Origin: JBBRVW01 sp963784645 | GTDB lineage: Bacteria > Actinomycetota > Actinomycetes > JACCUZ01 | Reading direction: 5' to 3' | DNA length: 64,000 nt | Assembly (NCBI GenBank): GCA_963784645.1 | Contig: CAWARY010000015.1 | Location: forward strand, 434,001 to 498,000 | In this document: piece after piece, positions 33,448-41,279 of the stretch | How the letters are laid out: every line of letters starts with the position of its first letter | Numbering within the stretch: position 1 is the stretch's first letter | Notes under the pieces: model-generated | Told to the model about the DNA's origin: nothing | Databases searched by the model: none | What the model saw: only the letters and a program-made list of their open reading frames with translations | Made by a program: the position numbers and the translations under genes

Positions 33448-34204
33448 GGTCGATCGCTTCCTCGTCGCCGCACCGACCCTGATCGGCCACCGGGGGCTCG
33501 GCAAGGGCACCGTCGCGGGGCGGCGGGAGAACACCGCCGCCTCGATGCTCGCCGCGCTCGACGCCGGTGCCCACGGACTCGAGGTCGACGTCGCCCGCAC
33601 CGGTGACGGGCACCTCGTGGTCAGCCACGACCCGGTCCTGCCGGACGGCCGCTTCCTCGTCGACGTCGACCGCGCCGAGGCGGTGGTCGCCGGCGTCGCG
33701 TCGCTGGACGAGCTGCTGGCGGCCGTGCCGCCGGGCGTGCCGGTCGACCTGGACCTGAAGTCGGTCCTCGAGGACGCCACCGACGACCTGGCGCGGCGCA
33801 CCGACGCCCTGCTCGCCACGCTGCTCGCCGAGGAGGTGCGACGCCGGCCGGTGCTGGTGACCTCGTTCGACCCGGCGGCCCTGCTGCGGCTGCGGGACGC
33901 GGTCCCCGAGGCGGCGTACGGCCTGCTCTCCTGGATCGACTTCCCGCTGCGGCACGCGGTCGCCGCGGCCGCCGGGCTCGAGCTGGACCTGGTCGGGCTG
34001 CACCACGGTTCCTTCGGCCCGAACCGGGTCGAGGCCGGACCGGTGCACCGGTCCCCCGCCGTGAGCGTCGCAGCCGCCCATGCGGCAGGCCTGCGGGTGC
34101 TGGCCTGGTGCCCCGAGCCGGATCTCGCCGTCGAGCTGGTGGCTGCGGGCGTCGACGCCCTCGTGGTCAACGACGTGCCGGCGGCCGTGGCCGCCCTCCG
34201 CTGA
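33434..34204 (+). CDS. Glycerophosphodiester phosphodiesterase (GDPD) family protein
   Basis: 256 residues, no signal peptide. Catalytic motifs LIGHRGLGKG (His-Arg pair, about 17-26), ENTAASMLAALDAGAHGLEVDV (metal-binding Glu and Glu-x-Asp), LVVSHDPVLPDG (second catalytic His) and VPVDLDLKS. Family enzymes hydrolyse glycerophosphodiesters to an alcohol plus glycerol-3-phosphate (some trim glycerol-phosphate polymers). The 14-bp overlap with a glycerophosphotransferase suggests turnover or editing of the same polymer, or recycling of its glycerol phosphate. A cytosolic location argues for acting on soluble diesters or on polymer before export. Confidence 0.92.
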   Translation: MSTTEVDRFLVAAPTLIGHRGLGKGTVAGRRENTAASMLAALDAGAHGLEVDVARTGDGHLVVSHDPVLPDGRFLVDVDRAEAVVAGVASLDELLAAVPPGVPVDLDLKSVLEDATDDLARRTDALLATLLAEEVRRRPVLVTSFDPAALLRLRDAVPEAAYGLLSWIDFPLRHAVAAAAGLELDLVGLHHGSFGPNRVEAGPVHRSPAVSVAAAHAAGLRVLAWCPEPDLAVELVAAGVDALVVNDVPAAVAALR

Positions 34205-34209
34205 GTCCT

Positions 34210-34260
34210 TGATCCAGAGGGGATCCGTGCCACAAAGAGCTACCGATCCCCTCTGGATCA
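34210..34260. repeat. 51-bp palindromic repeat, copy 2
   Basis: Perfect 16-base arms (TGATCCAGAGGGGATC and its complement) around a 19-base loop; total length equals that of copy 1. It starts 5 bases after the GDPD stop codon and could fold at the 3' end of that mRNA, but has no T-tract. Its inner sequence resembles copy 3. Confidence 0.85.
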
Positions 34261-34447
34261 CTGGATGGGCGGTCAGGGCCACGACTGCCCCACGCACAGC
34301 CTCCGGGGTCGCTCTCCCCGACGCCGCTCACGGCGGGAGCCGCCCCACCCAGGGCAGGCAGCCGACGGCGCGCGTCGCTGCCGCTACGACTCGCGTCCGC
34401 TCGAGCGGCGAACCTCAGAATCGCCCGTGACCCGTTGACTCCGAGGC

Positions 34448-34453
34448 TAGGGT
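34448..34453 (+). promoter_or_regulatory. Candidate -10 box (TAGGGT), leaderless start
   Basis: TAGGGT ends 6 bases before the GTG at 34460. A TTGACT lies at 34435 but only 7 bases away, too close for a standard -35 element. The 187 bases between the repeat and this box show nothing else recognisable. Confidence 0.4.
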
Positions 34454-34459
34454 CTGGCC

Positions 34460-35803
34460 GTGGAGCCGGACGTTCACTACGCGCACAACGGGCCGGTGGC
34501 GATCGCGTACGAGACCTTCGGTGACGGGCCTTTGACCCTGGTCTGCCTCTCCCCCTGGGACAACATCGAGATCGCTTGGGAGAATCCGCTCTACGCCCGG
34601 TACCTTCGCCGTCTCGGAGACCTAGCGCGAGTCGTATTGATCGATCGTCGGGGCACCGGACTGTCCGATCGATTCTCCTCGGACGACGTGCCGCCCTTAG
34701 AGGACCTGGTCGACGACATCACTGTGGTGCTGGACGCCTGCGCATGTGAACGCGCCGTGCTCTTCGGCTTCGAGGAGGGTGCAGCCCAGTGCGCGATGTT
34801 CGCGGCCAGCCGACCGGCACGGGTGGCAGGACTCGTGCTCTACGCCGCCACTGCCTGCGGCGTCAGGCACGAGGACTATCCCTGGCAGTGGTCGGAACAG
34901 GAGTGGGAGAACTACCTCGACGGCGTGCGAGGAGGCTGGGGGACCGCTGAGTACGCCCGCGAGACGATGGGGTTCTTCATGCCTTCGCACGTCGGTGACG
35001 GTCGGATCGAACGCTGGTGGCTCCGGTTTCAGAGGCTGGCCGCCAGCCCGGGCAGCATCCTGGCCCTTGAGCAGCAACTCCGAGCGACCGACATCCGATC
35101 GCTACTACCGGCGATCGGAATTCGGACTCTCGTCCTGCATCGCGTGGATGACGCAATCGAGCCGGTAGGTCAGGGCCGGTTCATCGCCGAGATGATCCCT
35201 GCGGCGCGGTATGTCGAGTTCCCTGGAGCCGACCACTACCCCTGGGCCGGAGACGCCGACGCCCTTGTAGACGAGATCGGTCGGTTCTTGGCCGAACTGC
35301 GTGACGGCGAGGAGATATCCGAGCGAGTGCTGGCCACGGTCCTGTTCACCGACATCGTGGGTTCGACGGAGCGGGCGGCGGCGATCGGGGACGCCGCCTG
35401 GACAACGCTCATGCTTCGGCAACGGGACCTGGCCTTCGGAGAGGTCGCACGCTTCCGGGGCCATGTTGTCGATACGGCGGGCGATGGTTTGCTCGCGACT
35501 TTCGACGGGCCAGCCAGAGCCGTGCGTTGCGCGCAAGCCATCGCGAACTCGGCGCGGCCGCTGGGCCTCGACGTGCGTGCTGGCTGTCATACCGGTGAGG
35601 TCGAGATCCTCGGTCATGGCGTCGGCGGCCTCGCGGTTCACATTGCGGCCAGGGTGGTGTCGCTTGCCAGCGCGGCAGAAGTGTGGGCCTCATCGACCGT
35701 GAAGGACCTCACGGTCGGGTCGGGTCTCGTCTTTGACGACGCAGGCGAACATCAACTCAAGGGTGTTCCGGACCTCTGGCACTTGTTCCAGGTTCGGGCG
35801 TAG
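34460..35803 (+). CDS. Alpha/beta-hydrolase-like domain fused to class III adenylate/guanylate cyclase
   Basis: 447 residues from GTG. Residues about 1-280 have alpha/beta-hydrolase order: LVCLSPWDNIEIAWENP, LIDRRGTGLSDRFSSDD, then the nucleophile elbow, which reads LFGFEEGAAQC so the usual Ser of G-x-S-x-G is Glu. IRTLVLHRVDDAIEPVGQGR and the terminal His region FPGADHYPW follow. Residues 285-447 form the cyclase domain: ATVLFTDIVGSTERAA (first metal Asp), HVVDTAGDGLLATFDGPARA (second Asp) and GGLAVHIAARVVSLA, where His replaces the common Asn. Similar fusions are common in mycobacteria and relatives and make cAMP in response to unknown ligands. The degenerate hydrolase is probably a sensor. 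Codon usage is less GC-extreme than that of its neighbours, suggesting acquisition. Confidence 0.9.
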   Translation: MEPDVHYAHNGPVAIAYETFGDGPLTLVCLSPWDNIEIAWENPLYARYLRRLGDLARVVLIDRRGTGLSDRFSSDDVPPLEDLVDDITVVLDACACERAVLFGFEEGAAQCAMFAASRPARVAGLVLYAATACGVRHEDYPWQWSEQEWENYLDGVRGGWGTAEYARETMGFFMPSHVGDGRIERWWLRFQRLAASPGSILALEQQLRATDIRSLLPAIGIRTLVLHRVDDAIEPVGQGRFIAEMIPAARYVEFPGADHYPWAGDADALVDEIGRFLAELRDGEEISERVLATVLFTDIVGSTERAAAIGDAAWTTLMLRQRDLAFGEVARFRGHVVDTAGDGLLATFDGPARAVRCAQAIANSARPLGLDVRAGCHTGEVEILGHGVGGLAVHIAARVVSLASAAEVWASSTVKDLTVGSGLVFDDAGEHQLKGVPDLWHLFQVRA

Positions 35804-36072
35804 CGACCGTTCGTCCCTCGCCCCGCAGCCTGGGTGTGCCTCACTGCACTCGCGTCGAAGCCGGTGACGACGGCCGGCTTGGCGCAGAGGGCTGCCGACA
35901 GCGGCCCCGATCCGCACCCCGCGTCGTCCTACCAGGGTCACGCGGGTATGACAAAACCACCAGGCGGTTCGCGCGGCAGGATCGCACGCTCATGCAGCCG
36001 AGCGCGACACAGCGTTGCCCTGGTGTCTCGTGCGCGACGCTCCTCGTCGGACATGTCGTGACGCGGCTCCGC
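35804..36072. other. Intergenic, no feature recognised
   Basis: 269 bases between the convergent cyclase and DUF222-HNH genes. Short open frames exist but none has a ribosome-binding site or recognisable product. No hairpin comparable to the 51-bp repeats was seen. Confidence 0.5.
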
Positions 36073-37599
36073 TCAGGTCAACAGCGGCATGGTGTGTTTG
36101 CGGTAGGTCATGCCGAGGGGGCTGGTCCAGGTCTTGGTCCTGCTGCCGGGGTCGTAGTGCAGTTGCCATCGGCCGTGGGTCTTGGCGTTGTGGTGCTGGC
36201 GGCAGAGGGGTCCGAGGTTGGTCCGCACGGTCTGGCCGCCGTGTCGTCCGTCGCGGTAGGCGACGACGTGGTCGCAGTCGCAGGCGTGGGCGGGTGAGCC
36301 GCAGCCGGGAAACCCGCAGACCTGGTCGCGGGCGTTGACGAAGGCCTCGAGCGGGCCGCTGGGGCGGTAGCGGCGGGCGCCGCGGTCGAGCAGCTGCCCG
36401 CTGACCGGTTCGGTGACCCATCTGACCCAGTCGCGGTCGCCGGCCATCCGGCGGGCCAGCCCGGCGGGAATGGCGCCGTAGCCGGGCAGGTGGCCCGGGT
36501 TGTCGGCCAGGCCGAGAGCGGTAGGCACGTCGAGCACGACCGCCGCGGTCTGCGCGCCGCCACACGAGCACCCCGGCAGCCGCCGGCCCGCGGTGGTGGC
36601 GGATCCTTGGCTCAGGACCGCCAGCAGCACCTGCAGGTCCACCTCGGCGTCGTCGGCGCACTCGTCGTCGCTGCCCTCGCCGTCGACCTGTTCGTCGCCG
36701 CCATCAGCGTGATCGTCCGCATCCTCGTTGACGGGCCTGCTGTCGACCACCTCGGTGTCGACCGACGAGTCGGTCGGCTCGACCTGGTCGGAGGGCTCAC
36801 GAGTGTTCAGGCCGAGGATGCGGTCGATGACCAGGTCGACGCGCAGCGCGTCCAGAGCGACGTGGTCCAGGCCGGCGGCGCGGCGGGCGGCCCGCACGGT
36901 CTTCGCGGCGGCGGTGGTGGCGCCCCACATCTCGACCTCGACATCGGCCGGCAGCGGCAGGTACCAGCCGGTGCGGCCGTCGCGGTCCGGGACCCGCTCG
37001 ATCCGCCGCTGCCCGTGCGCCCTCTGGGCCCGCTCGCTGGCTGCGGCCGGGTCGACCCGCACGACCGCGTCGCGCACCGCACGACGGGTCTCGGCCGGGG
37101 TCTGGCGTGCCATCACCGGCAGCACCCGGGCCTCGACCGCGGCCGCGGTGGCGTCGGGCAGTCCTTCGGTCTCCCGGACCAGGTGCGCGGCGTGGGCGTG
37201 CCCGACCCGGCCGGTGTCCATCAGCGCCAGCGTGGCCGGGAACCGGTCCCGCAGCTCCAGGGCGACCCGGACCCGAGCGGAGGCGGCCACCGGCGACAGC
37301 CGCAGCGCGGCGCCCAGCTCGTGCCGGGCGTCCTGCGGGTGCAACCCGAGGGCCTCGGTGCGGTCCGCGACCAGCGCCACCGTGCGCTGCGCGATCGCCG
37401 CGACCTGCGCGGTGACCCGCTCGGTCACCCGCAGGTAACCGACCAGCTCACCCGGCGCCAGGGTCCCCGGGTCGACCGACTCCAACAGCCCCGCCAGCTC
37501 CGAGGGAGTCCCGTCCAGCTGCAGCTCCAGCGCGGCCCGCTCCCACCCGCCGACACGGCCGGCCAGCACCTCGACCAGGTCCAGCGAGCCCATCTCCAT
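36073..37599 (-). CDS. DUF222/REP13E12 family HNH endonuclease-domain protein, copy 2
   Basis: 508 residues from ATG, GAMBOL-free intact frame. DUF222 helical domain about 20-270 (LELQLDGTPSELAGLLESVD, ALRLSPVAASARVRVALELR, HAAHLVRETEGLPDA). An acidic low-complexity insert lies at about 280-330 (DADDHADGGDEQVDGEGSDD). The C-terminal HNH zinc-finger module has VNARDQVCGFPGCGSPAHAC, then DCDHVVAYRDGRHGGQT and LGPLCRQHHNAKTHGRW, with all Cys/His residues present, unlike copy 1. It belongs to a different subfamily from copies 1 and 3 and lacks their LexA box, though a related upstream dyad is present. Function of the family is unproven; the genes spread as repeats in actinobacterial genomes. Confidence 0.88.
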   Translation of the reverse strand: MEMGSLDLVEVLAGRVGGWERAALELQLDGTPSELAGLLESVDPGTLAPGELVGYLRVTERVTAQVAAIAQRTVALVADRTEALGLHPQDARHELGAALRLSPVAASARVRVALELRDRFPATLALMDTGRVGHAHAAHLVRETEGLPDATAAAVEARVLPVMARQTPAETRRAVRDAVVRVDPAAASERAQRAHGQRRIERVPDRDGRTGWYLPLPADVEVEMWGATTAAAKTVRAARRAAGLDHVALDALRVDLVIDRILGLNTREPSDQVEPTDSSVDTEVVDSRPVNEDADDHADGGDEQVDGEGSDDECADDAEVDLQVLLAVLSQGSATTAGRRLPGCSCGGAQTAAVVLDVPTALGLADNPGHLPGYGAIPAGLARRMAGDRDWVRWVTEPVSGQLLDRGARRYRPSGPLEAFVNARDQVCGFPGCGSPAHACDCDHVVAYRDGRHGGQTVRTNLGPLCRQHHNAKTHGRWQLHYDPGSRTKTWTSPLGMTYRKHTMPLLT

Positions 37600-37658
37600 G
37601 ACCCGAACCTAGAACCACCCCCGGACACAAACCCCGGCGAGAGGGAACCAGCGAAAGT

Positions 37659-37675
37659 CGTTGCTGCACAACACG
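37659..37675 (-). promoter_or_regulatory. Dyad upstream of DUF222-HNH copy 2
   Basis: On the minus strand CGTGTTGTGCAGCAACG, containing the dyad GTTG-TGCAG-CAAC, located 60-76 bases before the start codon. It shares GTTGTSCASCAACG with the dyads before copies 1 and 3 despite otherwise different flanks. Confidence 0.4.
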
Positions 37676-37720
37676 TTCCGATCCGCGCGCGTGACGGCGC
37701 GCGCGTGCTGACCGGTGCCG

Positions 37721-38716
37721 TCAGCGACGGCGCAGGGAACGCGGGGACGTGAGGAATCCGATCCCCCACGCGCCGTGCATCGTCGCCAGGACCACGGGGA
37801 GCAGGGCGCGGGACCGCAGCGGCAGACCACGGCCCACCAGGGCTGACCCGACCAGCACGCCGGCGGCGTAGCCCAGCGGGGCCAGGAGGGCCGGCCGCCA
37901 CCACGTCGCGCCGACGACGGTGCCGGCGACCACGGCGACGACGGCGACGGGCGGCGCGAGGTAGCGCAGGTTGGCGGTCCCCTCGTGCTCGCGCATGACC
38001 ACCCGGCGCCACCGGCCGTAGTCGCGGTACTGCTTCGCGAGAGCGGTGAGGGTGGAGCGCGGTCGGTAGGACACCCGCATCGCGGGGGTGAACCACACGA
38101 GGCCGCCGCTCTCGCGGATCCGGTGGTTCAGCTCCCAGTCCTGCGCGCGGAGAAACGTCTCGTCGTAGCCGCCCAGCCGGTCGAGCACCTCGCGCCGGAA
38201 GGCGCCGAGGTAGACGGTCGGGGCCGGGCCCTCGTCGCCGCCGGTGTGGAAGCTGGCCTGCCCCACACCGATCGGGCTGGTCATCGCCGCGGCGACCGCT
38301 TGCTCGAAGTCGGTGACCCCCTCCGCGGCCATCAGGCCGCCGACGTTGTCGGCCCCGGTGCGCCGAAGCGTCTCGACGGCGACGCGGACGTAGTCGTCGG
38401 GCACCAGCGCGTGGCCGTCCAGCCGGACGACGACGTCGTGCTGCGCCCCCGCGATCGCGAGGTTCAGCCCGGCCCCGGTGGCGCCGGTCGGGTTGCGGAC
38501 GGTCCGGACCCGCGGGTCGGTCGCCGCCATCTCGCGTGCGATCTCGTCCGTACGGTCGCGCGACGGCCCGAGTGCGAGCACGAGCTCCAGGGGTCCGGCG
38601 TAGTCCTGCGCGAGCACCGTCCCGACCGCGGTGCGGAGGTGCCGCTCCTCGTCGAGCACCGGCATCACCACAGACACGCCCGGCCAGTCCGGCTGGGCCT
38701 CGTCGCTCGGTTCCAT
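37721..38716 (-). CDS. Family 2 glycosyltransferase with C-terminal membrane helices (ExoA-like)
   Basis: 331 residues. GT-A motifs: VSVVMPVLDEERHLRTAVGT (about 14-33), LALGPSRDRTDEIA, GATGAGLNLAIAGAQHDVVV and the DxD-type VVRLDGHALVPDD (about 96-108, here D-G-H). AQDWELNHRIRESGG carries the ED/QxxRW-like acceptor region. Three hydrophobic segments at the C-terminus (AVVAVVAGTVVGA and following) anchor it. It resembles succinoglycan-type ExoA enzymes. Start MEPSDEAQPDWPGVSV is taken at the ATG facing the divergent LCP gene. The C-terminal tail SPRSLRRR is basic. It stands alone as a single transcription unit, 145 bp from LCP paralogue 2. Confidence 0.88.
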   Translation of the reverse strand: MEPSDEAQPDWPGVSVVMPVLDEERHLRTAVGTVLAQDYAGPLELVLALGPSRDRTDEIAREMAATDPRVRTVRNPTGATGAGLNLAIAGAQHDVVVRLDGHALVPDDYVRVAVETLRRTGADNVGGLMAAEGVTDFEQAVAAAMTSPIGVGQASFHTGGDEGPAPTVYLGAFRREVLDRLGGYDETFLRAQDWELNHRIRESGGLVWFTPAMRVSYRPRSTLTALAKQYRDYGRWRRVVMREHEGTANLRYLAPPVAVVAVVAGTVVGATWWRPALLAPLGYAAGVLVGSALVGRGLPLRSRALLPVVLATMHGAWGIGFLTSPRSLRRR

Positions 38717-38860
38717 GGCGCCGACACGCTATCCGAGCCCCCGACGCCGCCGCGCCGCCGTACGGCGTGGCACCGGGCCCGGCCCGCGCGGCCGACCTAG
38801 CCTGGCCGGGCAAGCGGGCCCCCGTGGCCCGGGTCCGCCGCCGGAAGGTCCGCCACCCGC

Positions 38861-40369
38861 ATGTCCACGCCCACGGGCGTCCAGCCCGCGCTGCCGCCGC
38901 AGCTCGACCCGCGCGGCCGCACCGCGCCGGCGCCGAGGCCGCCGCGGACCGGACGCCGGCCGCCGACGCGGATCAGCCGGATCGGCCGGCGGTTGCTCGT
39001 CGTGGTCGCGGCGGTCGCTGCCCTCACCGTGCTCGCCGCCAGCGCCTCCGGCTACGCCCTCCTGAGCTGGTCGACGCGCAAGATCGATCGGGTGGACGCG
39101 TTCGCCGGCCTCACCCACCGGCCCCCTGCGAGCGCCGCCGGCTCCACGACCTTCCTCCTGGTCGGCTCGGACGGCCGCACCGGCATGTCGCAGGCCGACA
39201 TGAAGCGCCTGCACGTCGGAAACGCGTCCACCGCCGCGGGCCGGCGCGCCGACACCATGCTGCTCGTGCACGTGTCCGCCCGGCACAGCACCGTCGACGC
39301 GGTCAGCCTCCCCCGCGACTCCTACGTCACCATCCCCGCGCACGTCTCGTCCGACGGCGACCGGATCCCGGAGCGCCGCAACAAGCTCAACGCGGCCTAC
39401 GCGTTCGGCGGCCCGGCCCTGACCGTCGCGACCATCGAGCGCACCACCGGTGTCCGCGTCGACCACTACCTCGAGGTCGACTTCCTCGGCTTCGTCCGGC
39501 TCGTCGACGCCGTGGGCGGTGTCGACGTGTGCAGCACCGTGAAGCTGCGCGACCGCAAGGCCGGCCTCCGGCTACCGGCCGGCGTGAGCCACGTCGACGG
39601 CGAGACGGGTCTGGCCTACGTCCGGGCGCGGCACCTGGACGCCCGCGCCGACCTCGGCCGCGTCGAGCGGCAGCAGCGGTTCCTCGCCGCGATGGTCGAC
39701 CGCGCCACTAGCCGCGACGTGCTGCTCGACCCCCGGGCCCTGGTCCGGTTCCTCGACGCCGCGCTGTCGGCCGTGCGCGCCGACCCGGGGCTCACCGAGG
39801 ACGAGCTGGTGCGGCTCGGCTCCCGGCTCCGGCACGTGTCCGGCGGCGACATCAGGTTCCGCACCGTGCCGGTCGCCGACCCGTCCTACCGGTCGGCCAA
39901 CGCGGGAGCCGTCGCCCTCTGGGACGACGACGCCGCAGGTGCCGTCTTCACCGCGATGCGCGACGACACCGCGCGCCCGCGCCGCGGCCGGGTGGCCGCG
40001 GAGCGCCCGACGATCCCGCCCTCCGGTGTGCACCTCCAGGTGTTCAACGCCGGCGGCACCCCGGGTCTGGGCTCGCGGGCCGGCGCGGACCTCGCGGCCG
40101 AGGGCTTCACGATGGCCGGCCCGGCGGCGAACTGGAGCCGCACCGGCACCGTGCGCACCACGGTGCGGTTCGACGCCCGCTACACGGAGAGCATCAAGAC
40201 CGTGGCGGCCGCTCTGCCCGGGGCCACGCTCGTCCCTGTCGCGGGGCTGGGCCGCACGATGCAGGTCCTCGTCGGCACGTCGTACGACGGCACGCACGCC
40301 GTTCGGGTGACAGCGGCGGCCCCCGCCGACACCGGCGTGCGCACCGCGGGTGACCACGTCTGCAGCTGA
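38861..40369 (+). CDS. LytR-CpsA-Psr (LCP) family protein with LytR_C domain, paralogue 2
   Basis: 502 residues. A 45-residue Pro/Arg-rich cytosolic N-terminus leads to a membrane helix (about 45-68, LLVVVAAVAALTVLAASASGYALL). The LCP domain (about 98-330) shows FLLVGSDGRTGMSQADMKRL, GRRADTMLLVHVSA, AVSLPRDSYVTIPAHVS (catalytic Arg), RRNKLNAAYAFGGPALTV and LAYVRARHLDARADLGRVER. A C-terminal LytR_C domain begins near 392 (VHLQVFNAGGTPGLGSRAG). It resembles LCP paralogue 3 (44342) more than paralogue 1 in the catalytic core, but paralogue 3 lacks LytR_C. A TAGCCT -10-like box lies at 38798-38803, giving a leader of about 55 bases. Likely role is attaching a wall polymer to peptidoglycan. Confidence 0.92.
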   Translation: MSTPTGVQPALPPQLDPRGRTAPAPRPPRTGRRPPTRISRIGRRLLVVVAAVAALTVLAASASGYALLSWSTRKIDRVDAFAGLTHRPPASAAGSTTFLLVGSDGRTGMSQADMKRLHVGNASTAAGRRADTMLLVHVSARHSTVDAVSLPRDSYVTIPAHVSSDGDRIPERRNKLNAAYAFGGPALTVATIERTTGVRVDHYLEVDFLGFVRLVDAVGGVDVCSTVKLRDRKAGLRLPAGVSHVDGETGLAYVRARHLDARADLGRVERQQRFLAAMVDRATSRDVLLDPRALVRFLDAALSAVRADPGLTEDELVRLGSRLRHVSGGDIRFRTVPVADPSYRSANAGAVALWDDDAAGAVFTAMRDDTARPRRGRVAAERPTIPPSGVHLQVFNAGGTPGLGSRAGADLAAEGFTMAGPAANWSRTGTVRTTVRFDARYTESIKTVAAALPGATLVPVAGLGRTMQVLVGTSYDGTHAVRVTAAAPADTGVRTAGDHVCS

Positions 40370-40375
40370 GTTTCA

Positions 40376-40392
40376 GCCCGCTTCATGCGGGC
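40376..40392 (+). terminator. Short hairpin after LCP paralogue 2
   Basis: GCCCGC, TTCAT, GCGGGC: a perfect 6-bp stem with 5-base loop, 7 bases after the LCP stop. No T-tract follows, so it is at best a weak intrinsic terminator, but its position between separate units fits. Confidence 0.45.
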
Positions 40393-40519
40393 AACCCCTT
40401 GCGCGAGACCAGTGCACGGGGGCGTGACCACGTCCCCTCACCGCGTCTGCGGGGGGCGGCTGCCGAACACTCCCGCGGGCCATGACCGAACACGCGATCG
40501 CGTGCGGGAGGACGACGAC

Positions 40520-41269
40520 ATGTCTGAGAACGAGCTCACCCCCTTGTCGGACGCCGAGCTGGCAGCCGAGGCCGGTACCGCCCTGCCGCCCAAGGAGGTC
40601 ATCTCATTGCTCGACCTCAACGCCGACCTCGACCTCGGCCTCGACGTCGCAGCGCCGATCGACCTGGCCATCGCCGCCAACGCCAACATCGCGGCACCGA
40701 TCAATGCGGCGGTGGGCGCGAACATCCTGTCCGCCGCCTCCACGGCCCAGTCGCTGGCCGACCAGAACGTGCAGATCGACCAGGGCATCAGCGGCGACGC
40801 CGTCGCGACGGCCCCGCAGGACAGCACCATCGGTCAGGGCGACAGCGTCGCTCCCACCGACGGAAGCGGCACGACGCCCACCGACGGCGGCACGACACCC
40901 ACCGACGGGACCGTCACGCCGGCCGACGGCACGACGACCGATCCGAGCGCGGTCACCTCCGACCCGGCCTCGCTGCTCGACGGGAACCTGCTCGACGTCG
41001 ACGTCAACGTGAACCTCGACGCCGACCTGGCCGCTCCCATCGCCGGTGCGGTGGCCGCCAACGCCAACGTGGCGGCACCGATCGACGCTGCCGCCTCGGC
41101 CAACGTCGGCTCCATCGGCTCCTCGGCCACGGCGATCGCCTCCCAGGACGCGATCATCAACCAGCACCTGGACGGCGTCACGGCCGACGCGACCGCCGAC
41201 CAGACCTCCGACATCAGCCAGGGTGACGAGGTCCCGGCCGACACGTCGACCGCCACCTCCGGCCAGTAG
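40520..41269 (+). CDS. Leader-bearing two-repeat protein, putative substrate/partner of the adjacent M50 protease
   Basis: 249 residues from an ATG with GGGAGG 8 bases upstream. There is no signal peptide and no Cys. Residues 1-33 (MSENELTPLSDAELAAEAGT, then a double Pro and KEVISLLDLN) look like a RiPP-style leader: acidic, helical, ending before a repetitive core. The core contains two related units of about 75-80 residues. Unit 1 has AAPIDLAIAANANIAAPINA and ends STIGQGD; unit 2 has AAPIAGAVAANANVAAPIDA and ends SDISQGD. A Thr/Pro/Asp/Gly linker with TPTDG repeats joins them. I do not recognise a named family. The stop is 10 bases before the protease gene, so the two are co-transcribed. 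It might be an exported, proteolytically released surface or bacteriocin-like protein; function is inferred. Confidence 0.8.
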   Translation: MSENELTPLSDAELAAEAGTALPPKEVISLLDLNADLDLGLDVAAPIDLAIAANANIAAPINAAVGANILSAASTAQSLADQNVQIDQGISGDAVATAPQDSTIGQGDSVAPTDGSGTTPTDGGTTPTDGTVTPADGTTTDPSAVTSDPASLLDGNLLDVDVNVNLDADLAAPIAGAVAANANVAAPIDAAASANVGSIGSSATAIASQDAIINQHLDGVTADATADQTSDISQGDEVPADTSTATSGQ

Positions 41270-41279
41270 CTCCTCGCAC

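Noticed and set aside
35834..36061. Small plus-strand open frames between the cyclase and DUF222-HNH copy 2
   Set aside because: No ribosome-binding site, no recognisable product and composition like random GC-rich frames.
40376..40392. Riboswitch or attenuator ahead of the repeat-protein gene
   Set aside because: Only a simple 6-bp hairpin is visible directly after the LCP stop; no conserved aptamer could be recognised.
40841..40975. Short DNA repeats coding for TPTDG units, and the ACCGGCACACCG repeats near 43580
   Set aside because: They are in-frame protein linker repeats, not a CRISPR array: no constant direct repeat with unique spacers and no cas genes.
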